A stretch of 64,000 nt of DNA from Rhizomonospora bruguierae. Lineage in GTDB: Bacteria; Actinomycetota; Actinomycetes; Mycobacteriales; Micromonosporaceae. A program made the position numbers and the translations under genes. The DNA lies in assembly GCF_018397995.1 (NCBI RefSeq), contig NZ_BBQH01000014.1:62001-126000 (forward strand), in the 5' to 3' direction. Numbering within the stretch: position 1 is the stretch's first letter; every line of letters starts with the position of its first letter. This document shows positions 34,145-42,705 of the stretch, piece by piece. The notes beneath the pieces are model-generated. The model had not been told where the DNA came from and searched no databases. It saw only the letters and a list, made by a program, of their open reading frames with translations.

Positions 34145-35335
34145 GTGCCGTCTCTGCAGAACCCGCGATCCCTGCCGCTCGTGGCGGCCGGCCTCGCCCT
34201 GGTGTTGGCCGCCGCCGGCTGCGGCGATGCCTTGTCTGACAATCCGTCCGGCTCCGACGGGAGCGTCATCAGGATCGGCTTCATCGCCGAGCGCAGTGGC
34301 GTCTACCAGGCATACGGCAACACCATCTTCCGCTCCAGTCAGGTCGCCGTCGACGAGTTCAACAAGGCCGGTGGGGTCAGCGTCGGCGGCAAGAAGTACA
34401 CCTTCGAGCTCGACGTGTGCGACGACAACAGTGACCAGACGCAGGTCGCGGCGTGCGCGACGAAGCTGGTCAAGGACAACGGCGACAGGTTCGTCTTCGG
34501 CGGCCTCGGCCAGTTCGGCCCGATCGTCGCCGGCATCACCGACCCGAACGGTGCCATCTACTTCGCTTCGGCCTCCGCCGTGGCCAACAAGCTCGACCAC
34601 TACCGGAACGTCCTGCTGGTGGTCCCGGCGCTGCCGTTGCGGATGCAGCTCGCCGTCAAGGGCCTGATGCAGGCGTACCCGACCGCGAAGCGGGTCGCCA
34701 TGCTCGGAGACGAGGAGGCGACCACCACCCAGACGTTCCCGCCGATCGCCGAGCTGATGAAGGCGGCCGGCCTGGAGGTGGTCAGCACCCAGGTCGTGCC
34801 GTCCGGGCAGAGCGACCCCTCCGGGCAGCTCACCGAGATCAAGCGGGCGGCCCCGGACGTCCTCTACGTCTACAACTCCAGCCCGGAGCGGATGCAGACC
34901 ACGCTGACCGCGGCCGAGCGGCTGCATGTGGCGACCCAGGTCTTCCAGTGGACGTTCGGCTGCGATGCGCCGGCGACGTACCTCAAGGAGCTGACCTACA
35001 CCGGTGACACCTTCGCCGGTGCGAGCACGACCGACGCCGCGCCGAACGTGGCCGCGTTCATGCAGACCTACTACGCGCAGCCCGGTGTCACCAACCCGGA
35101 TCCGAACATCTCCGCGGCCCTGTGGAACTACGACTTCTTCGGAATGCTCGGCGAGGCAATGGCCGACGCGGGCAGCACGACCGATACTGCCAGGATCGTG
35201 GAGAGCTTTGGCAAGATCTCGTACGACGGACTCAACGGCACGATCACGATGAAGGACCGGGCGGCGGTCTTCCAACAGTCGATGTGCACGTTGAAGGATG
35301 GCGAGATCACCAACTTCCTCGTGCAGCCGAACTGA
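34145..35335 (+). CDS. Branched-chain amino acid-type ABC transporter, substrate-binding lipoprotein
   Basis: 396 residues with a signal peptide ending in the lipobox LAAAGC. The body follows the LivK/AmiC type I binding fold: IRIGFIAERSGVYQAYGN, VAVDEFNKAGGVSVGGKKY and VCDDNSDQTQVAACATKLVKDN. The ligand of this broad family ranges from amino acids and amides to aromatic acids. A GTG start follows GAGGTAGGGG. The N-terminal coding region contains a perfect copy of the island operator at 34232. It heads the liv operon. Confidence 0.92.
   Translation: MPSLQNPRSLPLVAAGLALVLAAAGCGDALSDNPSGSDGSVIRIGFIAERSGVYQAYGNTIFRSSQVAVDEFNKAGGVSVGGKKYTFELDVCDDNSDQTQVAACATKLVKDNGDRFVFGGLGQFGPIVAGITDPNGAIYFASASAVANKLDHYRNVLLVVPALPLRMQLAVKGLMQAYPTAKRVAMLGDEEATTTQTFPPIAELMKAAGLEVVSTQVVPSGQSDPSGQLTEIKRAAPDVLYVYNSSPERMQTTLTAAERLHVATQVFQWTFGCDAPATYLKELTYTGDTFAGASTTDAAPNVAAFMQTYYAQPGVTNPDPNISAALWNYDFFGMLGEAMADAGSTTDTARIVESFGKISYDGLNGTITMKDRAAVFQQSMCTLKDGEITNFLVQPN
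34232..34242. promoter_or_regulatory. Perfect intragenic copy of the operator
   Basis: TTGTCTGACAA is a fully symmetric 11-bp palindrome and the best match in the window, yet lies 88 nt inside the LivK-like gene, coding for residues just after the lipobox Cys. It is about 200 nt from the promoter operator, a distance that could support looping or a roadblock. Confidence 0.55.
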
Positions 35336-35345
35336 GTGCGGCGGT

Positions 35346-35362
35346 AGCCGGCACGGAGCCGG
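35346..35362 (+). terminator. Intercistronic hairpin between the liv binding-protein and livH genes
   Basis: GCCGGC at 35346-35351 and again at 35357-35362 can pair across ACGGA. Hairpins after a binding-protein gene often trim or partly stop the transcript so that the binding protein is made in excess over the permeases. The stem is short. Confidence 0.35.
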
Positions 35363-35414
35363 CACGCCGGGCCTGGCCACCCGCACCACCCTCCTAAAAC
35401 GAGGAGACGCATCG

Positions 35415-36281
35415 GTGAGTATCTTTTTACAGCAGGTGTTCAACACCCTGAGCTCGGCCAGCGTCTACGCACTGCTGGCGGTGGGTGTGACCCTGGTCTT
35501 CGGACTCACCCGGATCGTGAACTTCGCCCACGGTGACCTGCTCACGGTCGGCTCGTATGTGCTGTTCCTGGTGGCTCCGGCCGGGGCAATCTGGTTTCTC
35601 GCCGGGTTCGCTGCGGCGATGGTCGCGGTCGCCGTCCTGGCGGTCGTGTTGGAACGGTTGCTGTTCCGGCGGACACTTGTGGCGCCGATCCGCGGCTTCC
35701 TCGTCTCGCTCGGCCTCATCCAGATCATCGAGAGTGGGCTGTCCTACTTCTTCACGGCCGGCCCGAGGACCGTGCATCCATTCATCGACCGGGTGTGGAC
35801 CGTCGGTGGTGTCGACATGCCGGCCGACCGGGTGGTCGTCATCGTCGGCACGGCGGCGGTGTTCCTGGCGCTGACGTTCTACCTCGAGCGGACGAAGGCG
35901 GGCCTGATGATCCGGGCCGTGGCGATCGACGCCGAGACGGCCGGGCTCATGGGTGGCCCGGTCACCAGGACGATCGCCGGGGTGTTCGCGCTCGGTGGCA
36001 TGCTCGCCGGGGCGGGTGGTGCGTTCGGCGCGTTGCTCGCCCCGGTCACCCCGTTCCTCGGGTACGCGCTGATCCTCAAGGGATTCGCCGTGGCGCTCAT
36101 CGGCGGCCTGGGCAACGTCCGCGGCGCGATGCTGGGCGCGGTGGTGCTCGCCGCCCTGGAGACCGTCGTCATCACCTTTGGTCTGAGCACCTGGGTGAGC
36201 TTCTTCGGCTTCACGCTGATGATTGTTCTGCTCATCGTGCGGCCGCGGGGCCTGCTGCGTGGCGTCGAGGCGGAGATCTGA
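35415..36281 (+). CDS. livH: Branched-chain amino acid-type ABC permease LivH
   Basis: 288 residues with about eight membrane segments. ALLAVGVTLVFGLTRIVNFAHGDLLTVGSYV at the N-terminus and KGFAVALIGGLGNVRGAMLGAVVLAALET near the C-terminus are LivH hallmarks. It pairs with LivM to move the ligand. The GTG at 35415 follows GAGGAG by 8 nt. It ends one base before livM begins. Confidence 0.93.
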   Translation: MSIFLQQVFNTLSSASVYALLAVGVTLVFGLTRIVNFAHGDLLTVGSYVLFLVAPAGAIWFLAGFAAAMVAVAVLAVVLERLLFRRTLVAPIRGFLVSLGLIQIIESGLSYFFTAGPRTVHPFIDRVWTVGGVDMPADRVVVIVGTAAVFLALTFYLERTKAGLMIRAVAIDAETAGLMGGPVTRTIAGVFALGGMLAGAGGAFGALLAPVTPFLGYALILKGFAVALIGGLGNVRGAMLGAVVLAALETVVITFGLSTWVSFFGFTLMIVLLIVRPRGLLRGVEAEI

Positions 36282-36282
36282 G

Positions 36283-37308
36283 ATGCGGTACGGAAAATCG
36301 CTGGTTGTGCTCGCCGTCGTGACGGTCCTGATGCTGCTGCTGCCCGCGGTGGGCCCGTCCAACCGGGTGCTCAGCCTGGCCACCCTCGCGGCGATCTACG
36401 CCATTGTCACCTACGGCATCGCGCTGCTGTTCGGCACCGGCGGCCTGTTGTCCATCGCCCATGGCGGCCTGTGGGGGATCGGCGCCTACACCGCCGCGCT
36501 GTTCGCCGTGCGGGCCGGGTGGAGCTTCCTGCCGGTGCTCGTGCTGTCGGTGGTGATAACCGCGGGTGCGGCGACCCTCGTCGCGTTGATGTCGTTGCGG
36601 GTGCGCGGGCACTACTTCACGATCATCACGTTCGCCGTCGCGGAGGGCATCCGCGCGTTGATCAACGCCTGGACCCCGGTGACGGCGGGCACCGAGGGCA
36701 TCGTCGTCGTCGCGCCGGTGCGCGTGTTCGGGTTCGACATCCGGAGCAACGCGGACTGGTACTACATCGTCGTGGTGAGCCTGGCCGTCGTCATCGCGCT
36801 GACCCGGCTCGTCGTGGTGTCGCGGTTCGGCCGCCGGTTCGCCGCCACCCGGGACAACCTCGACCTTGCCGCCTCGGTCGGTATCGGGGTCTCGCGGCTG
36901 CGGCTGCTGGCCTTCTCGCTCAGCGGTGCCCTTGCCGGTCTCGGCGGCGCCTACTGGGCGTACTCGCAGACCTTCGTCCACGGCGACCAGTTCGGCGCCG
37001 CCGCGAGCATCGTGTTCATCCTGTGCATGCTGCTCGGCGGTGCGCGGTACACGTACGGCCCGCTGATCGGTGCCGTCATCGTCGTGTTCATGCCGCCGCT
37101 GCTGGCCCTGCCGCCGCTGCTCGCCACGGCGGCGCTCGGCGTGGTGTTCATCCTGGTCATCCTGCTGACCCCGGGCGGGCTGGCGAGCCTGCCCGAGCGG
37201 CTTGGCCAGCTCTGGCGGCGCTGGCGGGGCCCGGACCCGAGACCACCGGGCGCCGGTGCGGCCGGTGACGGGGCAGCGGCCGCGGTCCCCACGGGGGTCG
37301 CGTCATGA
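36283..37308 (+). CDS. livM: Branched-chain amino acid-type ABC permease LivM
   Basis: 341 residues, about nine to ten membrane segments. GTGGLLSIAHGGLWGIGAYTAALF, MSLRVRGHYFTIITFAVAEG and LAGLGGAYWAYSQTFVHGDQF are LivM signatures. The ATG follows the livH stop by one base and the stop overlaps livG by ATGA. The Pro/Gly-rich C-terminal tail is cytoplasmic. Confidence 0.93.
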   Translation: MRYGKSLVVLAVVTVLMLLLPAVGPSNRVLSLATLAAIYAIVTYGIALLFGTGGLLSIAHGGLWGIGAYTAALFAVRAGWSFLPVLVLSVVITAGAATLVALMSLRVRGHYFTIITFAVAEGIRALINAWTPVTAGTEGIVVVAPVRVFGFDIRSNADWYYIVVVSLAVVIALTRLVVVSRFGRRFAATRDNLDLAASVGIGVSRLRLLAFSLSGALAGLGGAYWAYSQTFVHGDQFGAAASIVFILCMLLGGARYTYGPLIGAVIVVFMPPLLALPPLLATAALGVVFILVILLTPGGLASLPERLGQLWRRWRGPDPRPPGAGAAGDGAAAAVPTGVAS

Positions 37309-38030
37309 GGGGCGTCGGCAAGCCCGGCGCGCTGACGGTGCGGGGGCTCACCAAGCGGTTCGCCGGCGTCACCGCGCTGGCCGAGGTCGACCTCGAGGTG
37401 CGGGCCGGCGAGATTCTCGCCGTGGTCGGTCCGAACGGCTCGGGCAAGACCACGCTGTTCAACGTGATCTCGGGCTTCTACCGGCCAACCACCGGAACCG
37501 TCGTGTTCGACGGCGTCCCGCTGACCGGCAAGAAGCCCGACCGTATCAACCAACTCGGGCTGGCCCGCACCTTCCAGCAGGCCATGGCGTTCACGACGGG
37601 CACCGTGCGCGAGAACCTCGAGATCGCCCAGTTGGCCCACACCGACGATCCCGGGTGGCGCGCGGAGCTGATTGCCTTGTGCGGGCTCACCGAGGTGGCC
37701 GAGACGATGTGCGCCGGGCTGCCCTACGGCTTGCAGCGTAAGCTCGGCGTCGCGTTGGGCCTCGCCACCCGGCCCCGGCTCATGCTCCTCGACGAGCCGG
37801 CCGCAGGGCTGAGCGACACCGATGCCGACGACCTCGCGGCGCTGATTACCAGCCTGCCGCAGCAGGGAGTGAGCGTGGCCTGCATCGACCACAACCTGCC
37901 GTTCCTGCTGCCCATCGCGGATCGGGTGGTGGTGCTCGACGCGGGGCGCAAGATCTTCGATGGTGCGCCGGAGGAGGCCCGCGGTTCGGCGGCGGTCGTT
38001 GAGGCATACCTGGGAGAGTCCGATGCCTGA
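37305..38030 (+). CDS. livG: Branched-chain amino acid-type ABC ATPase LivG
   Basis: 241 residues. Walker A is VGPNGSGKTTLFN, and TFQQAMAF, YGLQRKLGVALGLATRPRLMLLDEPAAGLS give the Q-loop, signature and Walker B. The ABC signature is YGLQRK rather than the usual LSGGQ-like form, which is unusual even for LivG, although the Walker motifs are intact. It overlaps livM by 4 nt and livF by 8 nt. Confidence 0.92.
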   Translation: MRGVGKPGALTVRGLTKRFAGVTALAEVDLEVRAGEILAVVGPNGSGKTTLFNVISGFYRPTTGTVVFDGVPLTGKKPDRINQLGLARTFQQAMAFTTGTVRENLEIAQLAHTDDPGWRAELIALCGLTEVAETMCAGLPYGLQRKLGVALGLATRPRLMLLDEPAAGLSDTDADDLAALITSLPQQGVSVACIDHNLPFLLPIADRVVVLDAGRKIFDGAPEEARGSAAVVEAYLGESDA

Positions 38031-38730
38031 GGTCCTGCTCGACATCGTCGACCTGTCGGTGAACTACGGCCCGGTCACGGCCCTGCGCGGTGTCTCGCTC
38101 CAGGTCGCCCAGGGTGAGGCGGTCTTCCTGGCCGGGCCTAACGGCGCCGGCAAGACGACGCTGCTGCGGGCCATCTCCGGCCTCGAACGGGTGGCCGGCG
38201 GCAGCGTCCGCTTCGCCGGCGCGACGCTCCATGGCCGTCCATCGTGGGACATCGCGGCCTCGGGCATCGCGCACGTGCCGCAGGGCCGGCGCTGTTTCGG
38301 TCCGCTGACGGTCGATGAAAACCTGCGACTGGGCGGGTACACCCGCGGCAGCGGCGTGGCCGAGGCGATCGATGCCGCATACGACCTGTTCCCGGCGTTG
38401 AAAGCCAAGCGCCGTCAGCGCGCCGAGGAGCTCAGCGGTGGGCAGCAGCAGATGGTCGCGATCGCCCGGGCACTGGTCGCCAACCCGCGGCTGATCCTGC
38501 TCGACGAGCCGTCGCTCGGTCTCGCCCCGATCCTGGTCGAGGACGTCCGGGTGGCGCTGCACCGCATCCTCCACGAGTTCTCGACGAGCATTCTGCTTGT
38601 CGAGCAGAACGCTCGGCTGGCGCTGTCCACCGGCGGCCGCGGGTACGTCCTGCGATCCGGTCGGGTCGTCCTGGAGGGTCCCTCGACCGAGCTCGAGGGC
38701 CGCATGAAGGAGGCGTACCTCGGTGGATGA
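38023..38730 (+). CDS. livF: Branched-chain amino acid-type ABC ATPase LivF
   Basis: 235 residues. Walker A AGPNGAGKTTLLRAISG, IAHVPQGRRCFGPLTVDENL (characteristic of LivF), signature ELSGGQQQMVAIARAL and Walker B LILLDEPSLGLAP are all intact. Final gene of the liv importer operon. The ATG follows GGGAGAG and overlaps the livG end. Confidence 0.94.
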   Translation: MPEVLLDIVDLSVNYGPVTALRGVSLQVAQGEAVFLAGPNGAGKTTLLRAISGLERVAGGSVRFAGATLHGRPSWDIAASGIAHVPQGRRCFGPLTVDENLRLGGYTRGSGVAEAIDAAYDLFPALKAKRRQRAEELSGGQQQMVAIARALVANPRLILLDEPSLGLAPILVEDVRVALHRILHEFSTSILLVEQNARLALSTGGRGYVLRSGRVVLEGPSTELEGRMKEAYLGG

Positions 38731-38777
38731 CGGCACGCGTGCCGCCGTCGCGGTACCGTCCTGTGCCCCACCACAAA

Positions 38778-38822
38778 ATCGACGGACTGTCTGACAATCC
38801 ATGGTAGGGTGAGCCTGCTCCG
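38778..38822 (+). promoter_or_regulatory. Promoter with operator for the tandem CoA-transferase gene
   Basis: CTGTCTGACAA (38787-38797) lies between a weak CGGACT -35 and a TAGGGT -10 at 38805-38810. The block is a near copy (41 of 45 positions) of that at 16680-16724. The ATG at 38842 follows GAGGGGAGGG, giving a leader of about 25 nt. Confidence 0.7.
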
Positions 38823-38841
38823 CACCGTGAGGGGAGGGCGC

Positions 38842-41166
38842 ATGCCGGGCGTACTGAGCGGTGTGCGGGTTGTCGATCTAGGGCACTACGTGGCCGGACC
38901 GCTGGCGGCCGTGCTGTTGGCCGACCACGGTGCCGACGTGGTCCGCATCGATCGCCCCGGGCAGGACGACGCCGGCGATCCCGCCGGCGCGTTCCTGCAC
39001 CGGGGCAAGCGACGGATCACCCTTGATCTCAAGAACCCCGGGGATCTGGGCATCGCGCGCGAACTGATCGCCCGCAGCGATGTGCTGGTCGAGAACTTCC
39101 GGCCCGGGGTAATGGATCGCCTGGGCCTTGGCCCCGCCGTGCTCGCCGCGGCCACGCCGTCGCTCGTCTACTGTTCGCTGCCGGGATTCGGAACTGACGA
39201 CCCGCGTGCCGCCATGCCGGGTTGGGAAGGGGTCATCGCCGCGGCGACCGGAAACTGCCGGGTGCGCCATGGCGAGGCGCCGGCCGACTGGGACATGGAC
39301 CGGCCCACCTACTCCGCGCTGCCCATGGCGTCCAACGTCGCGGCGTTCCTCGCCGCCTACTCGATCATCTCGGCGCTGACCCGCCGGCACCGCACCGGCC
39401 GCGGGGAACGCATCGAGGTACCCCTGTTCAACGCCATGTTCGAGCTGATCGGCGGCGCCGGTTCGTTCGTCGCCGACCGTGGACCGCGGCCCGAGCGGCC
39501 GCTCGACCGGATGGGCAGCGGGACCTACCGCTGCGGCGACGGTCGATACGTTCAGTTCAACCCCATCGGGGCCAGCGCGCGGTTCCTCGGCTGGTTCCTC
39601 GACGCGGCCGGCGAGTCGGCCTGGTCGGCCGAGGGGCTGACCTCGCTCGCCCGGATCGCGGGCGAACCCCGGGTGGCCGCCGAGCTCAAGCGGCGCCTGA
39701 CCGAGTTGTTCCTGCGCCGCCCGGCCGCGGAGTGGGAGGACCTGGCCAACGCCGCCGGGGTACCACTGTGCATGATCCGCACTACCGGCGAGTGGGCCGC
39801 CACGGAGCACGCCCAGGCGGCCGAACAGGTCGTGCGCGCCGATGACCCGGTGCTCGGTCAGGTCTGGATCGCGGGCCGGCCGGTGCGCATGTCCACCGCC
39901 CATGCCGAACTCGGCGGGCGCCACGGCGTGGACGCCGATCGAGCCGAGATCCTTGCCGAGCTCGCCCAACCCGCCCCCGCGCGCCCGGTGCTGCCGGCGG
40001 TCGGCGACGAGCTTCCGTACCACGGCAAGAAGGTCGTGGACCTCACCCAGATACTCGCGGGGCCGAGCGCCGGCCGGATGCTGGCCGAGTTCGGTGCGGA
40101 CGTCGTAAAGATCAACTCACCGCAGCGAAAGATCGACGCCCACGGGTTCGTCAACCGGGGCAAGCGGACCGTGCTGCTCGACCTCGAGTCGCAGCAGGGC
40201 CAGGAGGTGCTGTGGGCCCTGCTCGCCGACGCCGACGTGGTGACCCAGAATTTCCCCCGCCGAACCGCCGACCGCTACGGCCTCGGGTACGAACACATCC
40301 GCGCCCGCCGACCCGACATCGTGTACGTGTCGGTGAGCTGCTACGGCGCCGGTGGGCCGTGGGAGTCGCGGCGGGGCTACGAGACGCAGGGCCAGGCGTC
40401 GACCGGGATCATGGAACGGGCCGGGCGGGACGGCAAGCCCGGCGTGCTGGGACCCTACAACCTGCTGGACTACGGCACCGGCGCCGTCGCGGCACTCGCG
40501 GCCGCGCTCGGCCTCTACCACCGGACGGTCACGGGCGAGGGGCAGCACGTGATGACCTCGCTGTCCCAGGTCGGGGTGTTGCACCAGGCGACCCTGCTCA
40601 TCGAACACGTGGGCGGCGGCTCGGCGATCCCGGACGGGCCTGCCGGGCGGTGGGCGCTCGGCGTCGGTGCGTGGCAACGGTTCTACCGGGCGAACGACGG
40701 CTGGTTCTTCTTCGGGGCCACACCGGCCGACCACGCGGCGATCGCGGCCCTGCCCGGGCTCGGCGCGCTCGGTGAAGTCGACCCGAGCGACGAGGAGGGC
40801 TGCATCGCGGCCCTGGCCAAGGCGTTCGAGGCCGGGCCGGTCGGGCACTGGACGCGGCTGCTGCGGGAGGCCGGGTTCGGCGTGCACCGCATCGTGCGGC
40901 TGCCCGAACTCATGGCGGACCCCGCTGTCGTGGCTCAGGGGTTGAGCGTGCGCCAAGTGACCGAGGAGGCCGGTCAGGTGGTCATGCCCGGTCCCGCGGT
41001 CCGGTTGGCCAACCAGACGATCAGTGCCGGCTATCCCGCTCGGCGGCCCGGCGCCGACGCGGCCAGGGTGTTGGCCGGGGTGGGCCTGGCGGACGATATC
41101 AAGCGGCTCGAGCGCAGCTGGGTGCTCCAGGTCAGCGCGCTGCCGCCAGGATGGGAAGGGTTCTAG
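38842..41166 (+). CDS. Tandem CaiB/BaiF CoA-transferase fusion protein
   Basis: 774 residues made of two full class III CoA-transferase domains. Domain 1 (about 1-385) opens LSGVRVVDLGHYVAGPLAAVLL; domain 2 (about 390-774) opens GKKVVDLTQILAGPSAGRML. Domain 2 keeps the catalytic Asp (Asp543 in LLDYGTGAVAAL). At the equivalent place in domain 1, aligned by eye, there is Ser164 (PMASNVAAF), so domain 1 may be structural. These enzymes move CoA between carboxylic acids; a fused pair could form its own pseudo-dimer. It has its own operator-bearing promoter after the liv operon, so the imported or processed acid is probably CoA-activated here. Confidence 0.87.
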   Translation: MPGVLSGVRVVDLGHYVAGPLAAVLLADHGADVVRIDRPGQDDAGDPAGAFLHRGKRRITLDLKNPGDLGIARELIARSDVLVENFRPGVMDRLGLGPAVLAAATPSLVYCSLPGFGTDDPRAAMPGWEGVIAAATGNCRVRHGEAPADWDMDRPTYSALPMASNVAAFLAAYSIISALTRRHRTGRGERIEVPLFNAMFELIGGAGSFVADRGPRPERPLDRMGSGTYRCGDGRYVQFNPIGASARFLGWFLDAAGESAWSAEGLTSLARIAGEPRVAAELKRRLTELFLRRPAAEWEDLANAAGVPLCMIRTTGEWAATEHAQAAEQVVRADDPVLGQVWIAGRPVRMSTAHAELGGRHGVDADRAEILAELAQPAPARPVLPAVGDELPYHGKKVVDLTQILAGPSAGRMLAEFGADVVKINSPQRKIDAHGFVNRGKRTVLLDLESQQGQEVLWALLADADVVTQNFPRRTADRYGLGYEHIRARRPDIVYVSVSCYGAGGPWESRRGYETQGQASTGIMERAGRDGKPGVLGPYNLLDYGTGAVAALAAALGLYHRTVTGEGQHVMTSLSQVGVLHQATLLIEHVGGGSAIPDGPAGRWALGVGAWQRFYRANDGWFFFGATPADHAAIAALPGLGALGEVDPSDEEGCIAALAKAFEAGPVGHWTRLLREAGFGVHRIVRLPELMADPAVVAQGLSVRQVTEEAGQVVMPGPAVRLANQTISAGYPARRPGADAARVLAGVGLADDIKRLERSWVLQVSALPPGWEGF

Positions 41167-41210
41167 CTGCCGGTCGCACCCACCGCCCGGCGGTGCTTCC
41201 GCGCACCAAC

Positions 41211-41231
41211 GCCGGGGTGTCGGCACCCGGC
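41211..41231. terminator. Candidate terminator between convergent genes
   Basis: GCCGGGGTG and CACCCGGC pair across TCGG with one bulged base. It lies between the CoA-transferase stop and the end of the leftward methyltransferase gene, and marks the right edge of the one-carbon island. Confidence 0.5.
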
Positions 41232-41277
41232 TCGTGGACGCCGTGGAGAAGGCCACCCGACCGGCGTGCCGCCCTAC

Positions 41278-41955
41278 TCAGATGCTGAACGCCGCCTTAC
41301 GGCGACCGATGGCGATTCCGCCGTCGACCAGCCGGCATTCGAAGGTGACGCCGAGTTCGGCCGCCCAGCGCTCCATGATCTCCTGCTCGCCGGGGCGGTC
41401 GATGTCGTCGAGGACGACGGTGTAGTCGTCGGCGAACAGCGGGGCGAAGAAACGCGCGGCGGGGTAGCGGGCGTGGCCGCGGCCGGCCTGGTACGCCGGC
41501 GGTCCGTCGACGACGAGCAGGTCGACCCGGCAGCCGGCGAGGGCCGGGCCGAGACAGTCCTGCGCGTACCAGGCGCCGTCCTCGCCCGGCCACCCCCCGC
41601 CGACCGGCGCCAACGGGGCGCGGATCACCGTGACCGTCCGGTCCAGGGCTTCGTTCGCGAGTTCCTCGGTCAACAGGTCGGCCCAGCCCTCGTCGTGTTC
41701 CACCGTCCAGACGTGCCCGCCGCGGCGCTGGAGCAGGCGGGCGATGTAGAGGGTGGACACTCCGCCGCCGAGTTCGACGACGGTCCGGCGCCGGTTGACC
41801 GTTATCTCGTTGAGTATCGCGACGATTCCACTGGGCCGCATGGCGCTGATGCTCCACGGCACGTACGCCGTGCAGAGCGGTGCCAATGCCTGCATCGCGA
41901 GAAGGTCTTTGCGGTCCCGCATGGCGTTGTACCGGTCGTCGTATTGCCGCCCCAT
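41278..41955 (-). CDS. Class I SAM-dependent methyltransferase (Methyltransf_24-like)
   Basis: 225 residues. Motif I is RRTVVELGGGVSTLYIARLL, followed by HVWTVEHDEGWADLL and CRVDLLVVDGPPAYQAGRGHARYPA, the pattern of small O-methyltransferase-like proteins of the Methyltransf_24 type. No recurrent operator lies upstream and it is separated from the one-carbon island by a terminator, so I group it with the biosynthetic cluster to the right. It diverges from the SgcJ/EcaC-like gene. The acceptor is unknown. Confidence 0.75.
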   Translation of the reverse strand: MGRQYDDRYNAMRDRKDLLAMQALAPLCTAYVPWSISAMRPSGIVAILNEITVNRRRTVVELGGGVSTLYIARLLQRRGGHVWTVEHDEGWADLLTEELANEALDRTVTVIRAPLAPVGGGWPGEDGAWYAQDCLGPALAGCRVDLLVVDGPPAYQAGRGHARYPAARFFAPLFADDYTVVLDDIDRPGEQEIMERWAAELGVTFECRLVDGGIAIGRRKAAFSI

Positions 41956-42118
41956 GTTCAGGGAAACTAACTATTTCGTGGCTACCGGGGCCACTCGTGT
42001 CGTGCGCTGTGCCCCGGCGACTACGGCACCGTCGAAGACGCGTTGTCCATGGGCGCCGTGATTCGATACCTGGAAAGCCGATCATTTGGCACATCGTTCT
42101 CACAGGCGGGAGAAGCGT

Positions 42119-42535
42119 ATGTCGACCAGTAGCCAGTCGACCGCGACGGCCGATGACGTCGTTCTGCACCGGGTGTTGGAGCGCACGAGCGAGGCGTGGG
42201 CCCGCTCAGACGCGGGCGCCTTCGCCGCGGCGTTCAGCCCGTCCACCAATGTGGTGATCGCCGGAAGCTACCTTCTGGGTCGCGACGCGGTCCGCGACTT
42301 CATCGGCGCGGCCTTCGCCGGCCCGATGCGCGGGACCCGCGTCGTGATCGATCCCGTGTACCTCAAGCGCTTCGCTCCGGACGTCGCGCTGGTGGTGACG
42401 GAGGGTGGCGTGCTGCTGCCCGGCGAGAGCGAGGTCGCACCGGGGCGCGGCATCCGGGGGACCTGGCTGCTGGGCCGGGTCGACGAGCAGTGGCAGGTCG
42501 CGGCCTACCACAGCAGCCCGATACCGGCGGGCTGA
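42119..42535 (+). CDS. SgcJ/EcaC-like (SnoaL/NTF2-fold) protein
   Basis: 138 residues with an NTF2-like cone fold pattern: VLERTSEAWARSDAGAFAAAFSPSTNVVIAGSYLLGRDAVRDFIGAAF and GTWLLGRVDEQWQVAAYHSSP. SgcJ/EcaC-type proteins occur in natural product clusters, including enediyne ones, and as stress-type proteins; most have no assigned reaction. The ATG at 42119 has GGGAGAAGC just upstream. Confidence 0.75.
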   Translation: MSTSSQSTATADDVVLHRVLERTSEAWARSDAGAFAAAFSPSTNVVIAGSYLLGRDAVRDFIGAAFAGPMRGTRVVIDPVYLKRFAPDVALVVTEGGVLLPGESEVAPGRGIRGTWLLGRVDEQWQVAAYHSSPIPAG

Positions 42536-42634
42536 GCAGCACGAACAGCCCACCTGACCGGCGCGGACGCGATTCGCGACGGGGCGCGGTGCTTGCCTCG
42601 GGGATCCTGGTCACCTAATTTCTGGGCTGAGGTA

Positions 42635-42660
42635 CGTCGAATCCGTGAGATCCATCCGAC
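42635..42660 (+). promoter_or_regulatory. Candidate ECF42-type promoter before the DGPF/sigma pair
   Basis: CGTCGA (42635-42640), a 16-nt spacer and CGAC (42657-42660) resemble the ECF42 consensus as I recall it (TGTCGA with CGA/TC). It lies 45 nt upstream of the DGPF gene, as expected if the sigma factor activates its own operon. Confidence 0.5.
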
Positions 42661-42705
42661 GTAGTGGTGTAGGGACCAGGCGACCGAGCATGAAGGGAAG
42701 CCCTC

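Noticed and set aside
32438-35446. Very long leftward open frame (about 1000 codons) opposite the HMT-MetF and LivK-like genes
   Set aside because: It is the antisense shadow of two well-supported genes, is Arg/Gly/His-rich and shows no domain pattern.
14099-38797. Recurrent GTCTGAC sequence considered as CRISPR or mobile-element repeats
   Set aside because: Copies are short, irregularly spaced over 25 kb and located in promoter regions; they behave as operators.
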